Source: Spirochaetales bacterium
GTDB lineage: Bacteria > Spirochaetota > Spirochaetia > CADAEX01
Assembly: GCA_024233785.1 (NCBI GenBank)
Contig: JACKPD010000024.1
Location: 1-27,128, forward strand
Reading direction: 5' to 3'
Length of the DNA: 27,128 nucleotides
Numbering within the stretch: position 1 is the stretch's first letter; each line of letters begins with the position of its first letter. The notes beneath the pieces are model-generated. The model saw only the letters and a list, made by a program, of their open reading frames with translations. It ran no database searches and had not been told where the DNA came from. Below, piece after piece: positions 1-7,448 of this stretch. Both the position numbers and the translations under genes were made by a program.

Positions 1-531
1 GATGCACGCACCTCGGGAACTGCAGTAACAAGAATATTTTCAATCCTTGAGGTAAATAACCGGGATGAGGATGCAGCTTTTGCGTACATGAAAAAACTTG
101 CAGCAAATGTACAGGTATATACAAAATCAGGCGGCGGCGGAACAGTTCCGGTCGGGCTCGGGCAGGCCGGTATGGGTATTTTCTTTATTGTTGACGCACT
201 CAAGACACAGCAGGCAGGCTATGATGTTGTAATCTCCTTTCCGAAAGAAGGGATCGGATCAGCCGCTGAAGGGATAGCTCTTATAAAGGGAGCCAAACAC
301 CCCGGACTCGGCAAAAAACTTATAGACTGGGCTACATCGGAAAAAATGCAGAACTATTATGCGCCATATAAAATAAATTTTATACCTGTTTATCCCGGAG
401 TTGAAACACAGCCGGAACTTAAGGAAGCTTTAAAGAGCGCTGCCAAAATATTCCCGATAGACCCGAAGTACTCGGGGGACAACAGAAAGCGTATTGTTGA
501 CAAGTGGATTGAAACTGTACTCCAGAATTAA
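1..531 (+). CDS. ABC transporter substrate-binding protein, Fbp/Afu type (5' end missing)
   Basis: The reading frame is open from base 1, so this is the C-terminal 176 residues of a larger gene, usually about 330-350 residues. The fragment has the late part of a family 1/6 extracellular solute-binding domain. A VGLGQAGMGIFF stretch is followed by a VVISFPKEGIGSAAEGIALIKGAKHP-like block, which in this family packs around the ligand cleft and hinge. The protein would sit in the periplasm and deliver substrate to the permease encoded 23 bases downstream. The fused double permease and PotA/FbpC-like ATPase make ferric iron the likeliest cargo. Phosphonate or polyamine-type substrates cannot be excluded, because the iron-binding tyrosine region cannot be identified securely in the fragment. 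The signal peptide lies outside the window. Confidence 0.85.
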   Translation, partial: DARTSGTAVTRIFSILEVNNRDEDAAFAYMKKLAANVQVYTKSGGGGTVPVGLGQAGMGIFFIVDALKTQQAGYDVVISFPKEGIGSAAEGIALIKGAKHPGLGKKLIDWATSEKMQNYYAPYKINFIPVYPGVETQPELKEALKSAAKIFPIDPKYSGDNRKRIVDKWIETVLQN

Positions 532-554
532 AAATTTTTAATAAAGGAATAAAA

Positions 555-2267
555 ATGTCCGTCTTGACTTTTAAAAGGAAAAATACCGATACCCTTGGAA
601 ACCTTGTTAAGGACCCTGCTTTACTTACCAGTGTTATTGTTATCTGGATGTTCCTGGCGTTATTTGTCCTTTTTCCCATATTTAAAATACTTTCGATTGC
701 TTTTACTGAAGGCGGACATTTCGAGCTGTCCGGGCTGCTTAAGATTCTTGGAAAAAAATATACCCATATAGCGGCCTGGAACAGTATCCTGCTTGGAACA
801 CTTGTCGGGATATGCGGTACTGCCCTGGGATTTTTCTTCGCCTTTACTGCTGTAAGGGCCAATCTTTCCAAATCATGGTCGCGGCTTCTTGACTGGGCTA
901 TTATCCTGCCGCTGATATCTCCCCCATTTACAATGGCTATTACTGTTATTTTTTCATTCGGCCCCAGGGGCCTTATTACCTACAATCTGCTGGGGCTTGA
1001 GCATTTTGAGGTTTACGGGATGTGGAGCACCCTTTTTGCCGAAACAATAACATATTTCCCTATTTCGTATATTACACTTAAGGGTATACTGGGCGGTATT
1101 GATCCTACTGTCGAGGACATGGCTTTCAGTCTCGGCAGTTCAAGGTGGGACGTTTTCAGAAAGGTGACGTTCCCCCTTTCCACCTCAGGCCTCGCCAACT
1201 CTTTTCTTCTCCTTTTCGCCGCATCCCTTGCCGACTTCGCCACACCTCTTATTCTGGCGGGTAACGGGTTTCCCCTGCTGCCGACAGAAGCGTTTCTGCA
1301 GATTACAGGATTATTTGACATGAAGGGGGGAGCTATCCTTTCGTTCATCCTTCTTATCCCGTCTCTTGCTGTTTTCTTTCTGCAGCGCTACTGGGTAGGA
1401 AGGAGGAACCTGGTTACAATAACCGGTAAATCAGGTTCGCAGACAAAATTCAAGAGTGTCGGGAATAAAACCAGATACCTGTTTCTGTTTATCTGCCTTT
1501 TAACAGTACTTTTCATTCTTTACTTTTATATTCTTCTGCTGTATGCATCGATGATAGAGGCATTCGGAGCTAATAATACATTTACACTTACCCATTATAA
1601 AGCGATATTCACAAGAGGCCGGGAGGTTATCAAGGATACACTTATCATCTCAATATCAGGTATGCTGCTCGGCGGCCTGTACGGGGTTGTTGTAGGCTAC
1701 ATTACAGCAAAGAAAAAATTCTTTTCCCGGAAGTTCATGGAAATAGTTGCCATGATCAATTATGCACTGCCAGGGACAATAGTAGGTATTGCGTACCTTA
1801 TAGCGTTTAATAAGCGCCCAATTATTCTCACGGGTACAGCGCTAATAATTATTTTCTGTAATGTCTCCAAGTACGGCGCCAACGGGATAAGATCGACTGT
1901 CGCAATTCTCCAGCAGATACATCCCGGAATCGAGGAAGCTTCAGTAAGCCTGGGGGCAAGTTCAATATATACTTTCAGAAGGATAACGGTTCCCCTGATC
2001 CTGCCGGGTTTATTCTCAGGCCTTGGAATAGTATTTATAAGGTCCATGACAGCAATAAGCGCCGCAATATTTCTTGTTTCCCTTAACTGGAATCTCATTA
2101 CTGTAAGTATCCTCGAGAACATGACAGAACTGCACCTTGGCGTATCAGCCGCTTTTTCCGTGTTTGTAGTAATTACTGTTTTCATTGTAATTACAGGAAT
2201 AAGTTTTGTCCTTAAATCCCTGAGGCAGCCTGGAGCGCTGCGGATAACGTCCCTTTTCGGAGCATAG
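555..2267 (+). CDS. ABC transporter permease, two fused permease domains (FbpB-like)
   Basis: A 570-residue inner-membrane protein made of two tandem BPD_transp_1 permease units, the arrangement typical of FbpB/AfuB iron permeases. Each half has an EAA-type loop that contacts the ATPase: around residues 175-205 (GGIDPTVEDMAFSLGSS, then KVTFPL) and around 455-485 (GIEEASVSLGASS, then RITVPLILPGL). About twelve hydrophobic helices are visible, and residues 285-310 between the halves are polar. An AAGGA Shine-Dalgarno lies six bases before the ATG. It sits between the binding protein and the ATPase in one operon and would form the channel for the imported substrate. The family is clear, but the iron specificity is inferred from architecture only. 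Confidence 0.9.
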   Translation: MSVLTFKRKNTDTLGNLVKDPALLTSVIVIWMFLALFVLFPIFKILSIAFTEGGHFELSGLLKILGKKYTHIAAWNSILLGTLVGICGTALGFFFAFTAVRANLSKSWSRLLDWAIILPLISPPFTMAITVIFSFGPRGLITYNLLGLEHFEVYGMWSTLFAETITYFPISYITLKGILGGIDPTVEDMAFSLGSSRWDVFRKVTFPLSTSGLANSFLLLFAASLADFATPLILAGNGFPLLPTEAFLQITGLFDMKGGAILSFILLIPSLAVFFLQRYWVGRRNLVTITGKSGSQTKFKSVGNKTRYLFLFICLLTVLFILYFYILLLYASMIEAFGANNTFTLTHYKAIFTRGREVIKDTLIISISGMLLGGLYGVVVGYITAKKKFFSRKFMEIVAMINYALPGTIVGIAYLIAFNKRPIILTGTALIIIFCNVSKYGANGIRSTVAILQQIHPGIEEASVSLGASSIYTFRRITVPLILPGLFSGLGIVFIRSMTAISAAIFLVSLNWNLITVSILENMTELHLGVSAAFSVFVVITVFIVITGISFVLKSLRQPGALRITSLFGA

Positions 2268-2280
2268 AAGGAGTATTTTG

Positions 2281-3366
2281 ATGAAATCTGTAAACATAAA
2301 ACTTGAGAACCTGACAAAAACATATATCCATCAGCTTAAAGGAAAGATATCCGCGGTAAACGGAGTGAGCCTCGAAGTTGAACCGGGGGAGCTTTTAACT
2401 CTGCTGGGCCCTTCAGGCTGCGGAAAGACCACTACAATGAGAATGCTTGCCGGATTTGAGGAACCTGACAGCGGTAAAGTTTTTATCGGCTCTGAAGATG
2501 TTACCGATCAGATGGCCAACCAGCGGGACATAGGCTTTGTTTTTCAGAATTACGCGTTGTTTCCCCATTTGTCAGTCGCTGAAAATGTCGCTTACGGGCT
2601 TAAAGTAAGGGGTGTCGACAGGAATGAAATCGGCAGGCGGGTCGATGAAGCGCTCCAGCTTGTAAAACTTGAAGGATATCAGGAGCAGTTTCCTCACCAG
2701 ATGTCAGGCGGCGAACAGCAGCGGGTAGCCCTTGCAAGGGCAATTGTGATCAAACCCAAAGTGCTTCTGCTTGATGAACCTCTTTCGAACCTTGACGCTA
2801 AACTCAGGATCTCAACCAGGGGCGAAATCAGGCGTCTGCAGAAAGCGCTTTCAATAAGCACTCTTTATGTTACCCATGACCAGGAAGAGGCGATGGCAAT
2901 CTCTGACAGAATAATTGTAATGAATCATGGAGATATTATTCAGATCGGGACAGCGGAAGAGCTATACTATAATCCGAAAACGGAATTCGTCGCCAAATTC
3001 ATCGGCGCTATCAATGCGATACCGTCAAAGATTGTCAGCTCATCAGATGAAGAAGCAGTCGCTGATATTGAAGGGGAGAAATTTAAGGTAAGGAATTTCC
3101 GGAAAAATGTAAAACCGGGTGACAGTGCGGATGTTTTATTAAGACCTGAGGCTGTCAGGCTTAAAGAAGTGAACCCGGAATCGAAAATAAAGGGAACTGT
3201 TGTTGAGAGGGCCTTTCTCGGCGACAGGGTAGACTACACTGTCGCGGCAGAAAGTTTTACAATTAAGGTATCATTATATGATTCCTTCGGACAGGTGACT
3301 TTTAAGTGCGACCAGGAAGTCGAAATAATCCTTGATGAAAAACGGATGAAAATTCTTGAAAGGTAG
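2281..3366 (+). CDS. ABC transporter ATP-binding protein (FbpC/PotA-like)
   Basis: A 361-residue ATPase that powers the importer encoded just upstream. Visible motifs are Walker A GPSGCGKTT (residues 43-51), Q-loop FVFQNY (Gln89), signature SGGEQ (142-146), Walker B VLLLDE (161-166), D-loop SNLD and the H-loop THD (His199). The C-terminal 120 residues match the TOBE-type regulatory domain of the FbpC/PotA/MalK group, and the length is normal. A TTG three bases earlier (2278) could extend the protein by one residue. The ATG at 2281 is preferred, with AAGGAG at 2268-2273 and a seven-base spacer. The next gene starts six bases after the stop, so it is probably cotranscribed. Confidence 0.92.
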   Translation: MKSVNIKLENLTKTYIHQLKGKISAVNGVSLEVEPGELLTLLGPSGCGKTTTMRMLAGFEEPDSGKVFIGSEDVTDQMANQRDIGFVFQNYALFPHLSVAENVAYGLKVRGVDRNEIGRRVDEALQLVKLEGYQEQFPHQMSGGEQQRVALARAIVIKPKVLLLDEPLSNLDAKLRISTRGEIRRLQKALSISTLYVTHDQEEAMAISDRIIVMNHGDIIQIGTAEELYYNPKTEFVAKFIGAINAIPSKIVSSSDEEAVADIEGEKFKVRNFRKNVKPGDSADVLLRPEAVRLKEVNPESKIKGTVVERAFLGDRVDYTVAAESFTIKVSLYDSFGQVTFKCDQEVEIILDEKRMKILER

Positions 3367-3372
3367 GAGCTT

Positions 3373-3855
3373 ATGAAAAAAACAGGAATATTTGCAGTAC
3401 TATTTTTTATTATATTAACAGTACCCTGCTATTCCCAGGATAATACTCACTACGGCGCTGATTATATATTTAAAACCGGTGATGTGGCTGTTTTCTGGGC
3501 GGTTTTAAAAGGTCCTGACGTTAAATCGAATATGGTTTATATCAACATAGTCCCGCTTGGCGGGAAAGAGATGAAATATACCAGATACAGCGCTATTGCT
3601 TCCAATGTATTCTCGAAAGAGGAAGAGATCCTTGTTAAGTATAAAAAACTTGAAAGTGAAAATATAATCAAACGGGATTACGGATCTTTTCTGAATATGT
3701 CTGAAATGACTTTTCTTTTTTACGGTAAGAATGATTCAAAAAAGAAACCGGGAATGGAAATCTATTACAAGGGTGTACCTGATGCGGCTCCTGAATTTCT
3801 TGAAGAAAGCGGCATTACTGCATTTTTTGAACATTCCCTGGAAAAGCTGAAATAA
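3373..3855 (+). CDS. small secreted protein of unknown function
   Basis: A 160-residue protein that I do not recognise. Residues 1-21 form a classical signal peptide (MKK, a hydrophobic run, then PCYSQ), so the mature protein of about 139 residues should be periplasmic or outer-membrane associated. Cys19 is not in a good lipobox because Pro precedes it, although spirochaetal lipoboxes are loose. The mature part is lysine- and tyrosine-rich with no cysteine and no further membrane segment. It begins with HYGADYIFKTGDVAVFWAVLKG, which suggests a beta-rich fold. The gene starts six bases after the ATPase gene, and the ATPase stop codon lies inside its Shine-Dalgarno (TAGGAG). It is therefore the last gene of the iron-type importer operon. 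A role linked to the transporter or its cargo is only a guess. Confidence 0.75.
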   Translation: MKKTGIFAVLFFIILTVPCYSQDNTHYGADYIFKTGDVAVFWAVLKGPDVKSNMVYINIVPLGGKEMKYTRYSAIASNVFSKEEEILVKYKKLESENIIKRDYGSFLNMSEMTFLFYGKNDSKKKPGMEIYYKGVPDAAPEFLEESGITAFFEHSLEKLK

Positions 3856-3869
3856 AAGTAAAGACAGAG

Positions 3870-3900
3870 CAGGTTTAACATTCATGTTAAGCCTGTTTCT
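3870..3900. terminator. intrinsic terminator between convergent genes
   Basis: Bases 3870-3895 form a 12-bp hairpin (CAGGTTTAACAT paired with ATGTTAAGCCTG, one G-T wobble, very tight loop), followed by TTTCT on the + strand. On the - strand it is followed by a T-rich stretch (GTCTTTACTTTTATTT). It lies between the convergent secreted-protein and MFS genes and could end transcription from both sides. The T-tracts are imperfect. Confidence 0.6.
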
Positions 3901-3909
3901 GCAGAGTTT

Positions 3910-5175
3910 TTAACTCCTTACCGGGGGCCTCTGCTGAATAACACTCCCCTTTTTTAGCGGTTTTTCAAGAGACATTGAAAAGAAAAAACTCCCGACAGCA
4001 AAGAATGCTGCAACAGAAAAAAGGAGCTCCATCCCGATCTTCTCCCAAAGCAGCCCCCCGAGCAGCGCGATTATAATGCTGAAAAGGTGGTCAAGTGAAA
4101 TCCCTGTAGATATTGTGGCTGAAGCCTCTTCCCTTGAGTCCGAGAGTGATCCGACATAGACTGTTCTTGCCATGGAAACCGCGAAAAGCATCGCGTCAAT
4201 TACAAAGACGGCACATATAATACCGAAGGCTGTTCCTGCGCTGAAAAAGAGGTGTGTAAATCCGTAGACGATGCAGACTGTAAAGAGAACGATCGAATCA
4301 AGGATAAGGATTAATTTATACCCGAACCTGTCAATAAGCCTGCCGACAAGCGGATTGAAAAATATGTTGAGTGTTGAATAAATGCCGTAAAGCATTGCGA
4401 TCAGTTCTGTCCTTGCGCCGTATTTCAGGATAAGCACATAGGGCGCGAAGGTAAGAAATACCTGTTTTCTTGCTCCGAAAAAGGTCTGAAGGATATAGTA
4501 TTTCGTGAATTTTTTATGGAAATAGATTTTCTGCCTTTTAACTTTTTTATCTGATTTTTCAAGTCTGAGGGTAGATATCAGCGCCAGAACAAGGGAGAAA
4601 GCTGATAAAAAGAATACAAACCTGAATATGTGTGAATGCTGGAATTTTATTATTTTTGCACCGGCAATGAAACATAACGGAACAAGGTAATATCCTGTTA
4701 CCTGCCCGAAGTTTTTTGCCCCTGCTGAAAGCCCCAGGGCAAACCCTTCCCTCCCGGGTTTTGCGCTGTGCATTGCTATCGACTGCCTGAGCGGCATTAT
4801 CATGTGCTCGCCAGTACTCCACATCACAACAAAAAATATGCTTAAATATCTTAAATCAGATTTAGCAGCAAGGCCAGCAAGCCCCGCAAGGCTGATGAGG
4901 AAAGCGATTTGTATTATCCGGGTTTCGCTTGAGCGGTAAAAAGGGATAAGCAGCAGAAAAAGGAAAAAGCCCGGCAGTTCCCTCAAGAATTCTACAACGC
5001 CCCGCTCAAACCGGTCAATAAGAAGGACCTCCGCAAGGTAATTGTTGAAGACACCGTTAAAGAGTCCCAGTGCGCTTCCGAATAAAAACATGCTTACCAT
5101 GAATGAGAAAAAATGCTTTGATTCAATACTTTCAGTCAGTTTTTTCATTTTCTGTGTGACTCCCGGGGCATGCAT
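3910..5175 (-). CDS. MFS transporter, 12-helix permease
   Basis: A 421-residue inner-membrane protein with about twelve hydrophobic helices in two halves, the pattern of the major facilitator superfamily. After the sixth helix a basic loop (RLEKSDKKVKRQKIYFHKKF) separates the halves. The second half has the motif NPLVGRLIDRFGYK, the familiar MFS motif A (GxxxDRxGxR) in its second-half copy. The substrate cannot be read from the sequence. The gene stands alone, convergent with the iron-type operon and downstream of the PP2C gene. Two starts are possible: ATG at 5175 with poor Shine-Dalgarno support, or Met10 at 5148, preceded by GGGAG at about eleven bases. The longer form is listed. Confidence 0.85.
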   Translation of the reverse strand: MHAPGVTQKMKKLTESIESKHFFSFMVSMFLFGSALGLFNGVFNNYLAEVLLIDRFERGVVEFLRELPGFFLFLLLIPFYRSSETRIIQIAFLISLAGLAGLAAKSDLRYLSIFFVVMWSTGEHMIMPLRQSIAMHSAKPGREGFALGLSAGAKNFGQVTGYYLVPLCFIAGAKIIKFQHSHIFRFVFFLSAFSLVLALISTLRLEKSDKKVKRQKIYFHKKFTKYYILQTFFGARKQVFLTFAPYVLILKYGARTELIAMLYGIYSTLNIFFNPLVGRLIDRFGYKLILILDSIVLFTVCIVYGFTHLFFSAGTAFGIICAVFVIDAMLFAVSMARTVYVGSLSDSREEASATISTGISLDHLFSIIIALLGGLLWEKIGMELLFSVAAFFAVGSFFFSMSLEKPLKKGSVIQQRPPVRS

Positions 5176-5249
5176 ATTTTTAACAACCTGATTGTAGCCT
5201 GTTTTTCCGGCTTGAGTATAGCTTTATGTTTTGTTTAAATTATTAAAAG

Positions 5250-6014
5250 TCAGCTTCGGACAAGTATTAACGAAATATTATCTTTGCCGCCGTTTTTCAT
5301 CGCTTTTGCAAGAAGCCTTTCCGCTGCATGATCAGCAGACTCCTCCATCACAAGTATCTCTTCCATTTCCCTGTCGCTTAACATGTCGCTCAGCCCGTCG
5401 CTGCAGAGAAGAAACTGATCATCATTTTCAATATTCATTCTGTAGCTTTCAATACTGCTCAGCAGCATGTCAGTGTCTGTTCCAAGCGCGCAGGTGAGAA
5501 TATTGTTTCTCGGGTGCTTTCTTATCTCCTCTTTTGTCATTTTTCCGGACCTGTAGTACTCCCACACAAGAGACTGGTCTTCTGTAATCTGCTCAAGCGA
5601 TCCGCCTCTCAATCTGTAAACACGGCTGTCGCCTACGGAATTGATATATGCTGTCCTGCCGTCAATCAGCAGTGAGACCAGTGTTGTCCCCATACCGTAA
5701 TAATCCGGTACTTTCAGACCCCACCTCAATATTCTGTAATTTATATCGAGTATTTTCTCTGTCAGGAAAAAGCCTGGATCATCAGGTTTCCTGTCAAGGC
5801 TGTAGTATTCTTTCATCAGCATCGAACCTGCCATGCTGCTTGCTACTTCCCCTGCGTTGGCTCCTCCCATCCCGTCGCAAAGTACAAAAAGCCATCCGAG
5901 AGTATCAGTGCCGTATTTTATGTCATCCGAGATTGATTTTTTTCCAGGCAGGGCAATAAAATCTTCATTACCGGTTCTGATTTTTCCCCTGTCTGTCAGG
6001 AAGGAATAAATCAT
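5250..6014 (-). CDS. PP2C-family Ser/Thr protein phosphatase
   Basis: A 254-residue cytosolic PPM/PP2C phosphatase of the bacterial Stp/PrpC type, which removes phosphate from Ser/Thr using two metal ions. The family motifs run in order: GKIRTGNED (Asp18), VLCDGMGG (Asp47), MGTTL, VGDSRVYR, LTCALG, LLCSDGLSD (Asp206) and GGKDNIS (Asp245). All metal-binding aspartates are present, so it should be active. There is no membrane segment or extra sensor domain. No Ser/Thr kinase is encoded in the window, so its partner must lie elsewhere. It starts 24 bases after the TolC-like gene but has its own strong promoter and no Shine-Dalgarno. The start is fixed because the first PP2C motif begins near residue 9. 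Confidence 0.93.
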   Translation of the reverse strand: MIYSFLTDRGKIRTGNEDFIALPGKKSISDDIKYGTDTLGWLFVLCDGMGGANAGEVASSMAGSMLMKEYYSLDRKPDDPGFFLTEKILDINYRILRWGLKVPDYYGMGTTLVSLLIDGRTAYINSVGDSRVYRLRGGSLEQITEDQSLVWEYYRSGKMTKEEIRKHPRNNILTCALGTDTDMLLSSIESYRMNIENDDQFLLCSDGLSDMLSDREMEEILVMEESADHAAERLLAKAMKNGGKDNISLILVRS

Positions 6015-6050
6015 AATTATAATTATAGTTTGATTATATTAATTTATCAA
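6015..6050 (-). promoter_or_regulatory. sigma70-type promoter for the PP2C gene, probably giving a leaderless mRNA
   Basis: On the - strand TTGATA (6050-6045) is followed by exactly 17 bases and then TATAAT (6027-6022), one mismatch from the consensus promoter. The -35 box lies inside the last codons of the TolC-like gene. The ATG begins at 6014, seven bases after the -10 box, so transcription should start at or next to the A of the ATG. No Shine-Dalgarno is visible. A 12-bp palindrome TAATTATAATTA (6014-6025) overlaps the -10 box and start. Confidence 0.6.
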
Positions 6051-7448
6051 ATCAGGGAGTTTGCCTTCTGCAAGAGTATCTGAAAGCCTCATCCATTCAA
6101 TATTATAAATATTTTTCTGCGCTTTAAGCGACTGAATACCATATCTTATTGAATCCAGCCTGTTGATTGCGTCTGTATAATCCTTCAGGGTGCTTTTCCC
6201 GATTTTAAAGTTCTGCTCCTCATCTTTGAGAATCATCTCCGCTGCGGCAAGTTTCTCCTTGTAAAGTTCAGAAAGGGCATCATTATCCTTGATCTGCTGA
6301 TAAAGTTCGTAAAGCGCGAGGCGGAGGCTGCCGGTGCTTATTTCCCTGTTTAAAAGGGTTTTACTGTAATCAATTGATGCTGTTTCAAGAGCTGCTTTCT
6401 GCTTTTTATCGGGAAATCCTGTACTTATCCTGACACCGAATGAAAGGGACCTTACCGGATCGGCTTCAGGAAGGTACCCTGTTCCCCCGTACCTGTATGC
6501 TGAAAAAAGCTCCGCAGAAGGCATAAGGGCCCTTTTCTTTATTTCAATTGAATTGAGACCTGATTTCTCAAGCTCGCCAAGGATAATAAAAGTTCTTGCC
6601 CCGGTTTTTATTTTTTCAAAGGCAGTATTGAAATCATCATCAAGCTTGAGATTAATGGATTTGGATCCGGGTTTTATGACGGTATCAGATTTATCTTTCA
6701 TGAAATCCTTGATTTTTCTGACTGTCTTGTTATATTCGGATCTTATTTTAAGCAGGTTTTCTTTTTTATCGAGAACTGTGAGCTTCATCTGGCTGACATC
6801 AAGGGTGCTTGCGATCATACTTGCCCGCCTTTTCTCTGTATTTTCAAGCAGCTTCAGTCCTTCCTTATACCCGTTTTCAGCCGTTTTCAGATTTTCAGAT
6901 ACAGATACCCACCTGTAATATTCCTGTATCAGAACTGACAGGTATTCTTCATAAGCTTCTGCAATCTGGTACTGTGCTATTTTTTTCTGCGAGTCTATTC
7001 TTATTCCTTCCAGGCTGTAGGCTTTCCCGAAAGCGTTTTCCGCAATATCCTGAGAAATTTCAAAGGAGACTGAAGATGACGGGTCAGTCATTCCGGGGGC
7101 ATACTGGTAATTAATGCTTCCCTCTGTTCCGGTAGCCGGGAAAAGCCGGGAGAGGCTTATTTTTGATCCGGTTCCCCCGTTATCTGTATCAGGCTTGTAA
7201 TCATAGGAGAATTCAAAGTCAAGTGTGTAATTATCAAGCGGAAGTTCCAGCGCCTCTTTATACTTAAGATAAAGCGAATCAGTCAGGATCCTGCTGAACA
7301 CAGGATTTGCCGCGCAGGATTTCTCAATAAACAATTCCGTATCAAGGACCTGTTCCTCCAGCGCAAAGGATGACTGGGCTGCGGCAAGTAAAAGAAAACA
7401 GACAGCGGCAGCTGCGGAAAATAATGTATTTCTATATGCCTGCTTCAT
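6039..7448 (-). CDS. TolC-like outer-membrane efflux protein
   Basis: A 469-residue protein with a clear signal peptide (residues 1-29, ending SSFA) and the long amphipathic, coiled-coil-prone helices of the outer-membrane factor family. One helix pair falls at about 150-250 and a repeat at about 365-460, the internal duplication expected of TolC. It would form the trimeric exit duct for the RND pump encoded just upstream. The genes overlap by 17 bases, and a strong GGAGGAAAG Shine-Dalgarno precedes its ATG inside the pump gene, so translation is coupled. Sequence similarity in this family is low, so the call rests on signal peptide, length, helical pattern and context. Confidence 0.85.
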   Translation of the reverse strand: MKQAYRNTLFSAAAAVCFLLLAAAQSSFALEEQVLDTELFIEKSCAANPVFSRILTDSLYLKYKEALELPLDNYTLDFEFSYDYKPDTDNGGTGSKISLSRLFPATGTEGSINYQYAPGMTDPSSSVSFEISQDIAENAFGKAYSLEGIRIDSQKKIAQYQIAEAYEEYLSVLIQEYYRWVSVSENLKTAENGYKEGLKLLENTEKRRASMIASTLDVSQMKLTVLDKKENLLKIRSEYNKTVRKIKDFMKDKSDTVIKPGSKSINLKLDDDFNTAFEKIKTGARTFIILGELEKSGLNSIEIKKRALMPSAELFSAYRYGGTGYLPEADPVRSLSFGVRISTGFPDKKQKAALETASIDYSKTLLNREISTGSLRLALYELYQQIKDNDALSELYKEKLAAAEMILKDEEQNFKIGKSTLKDYTDAINRLDSIRYGIQSLKAQKNIYNIEWMRLSDTLAEGKLPDLIN

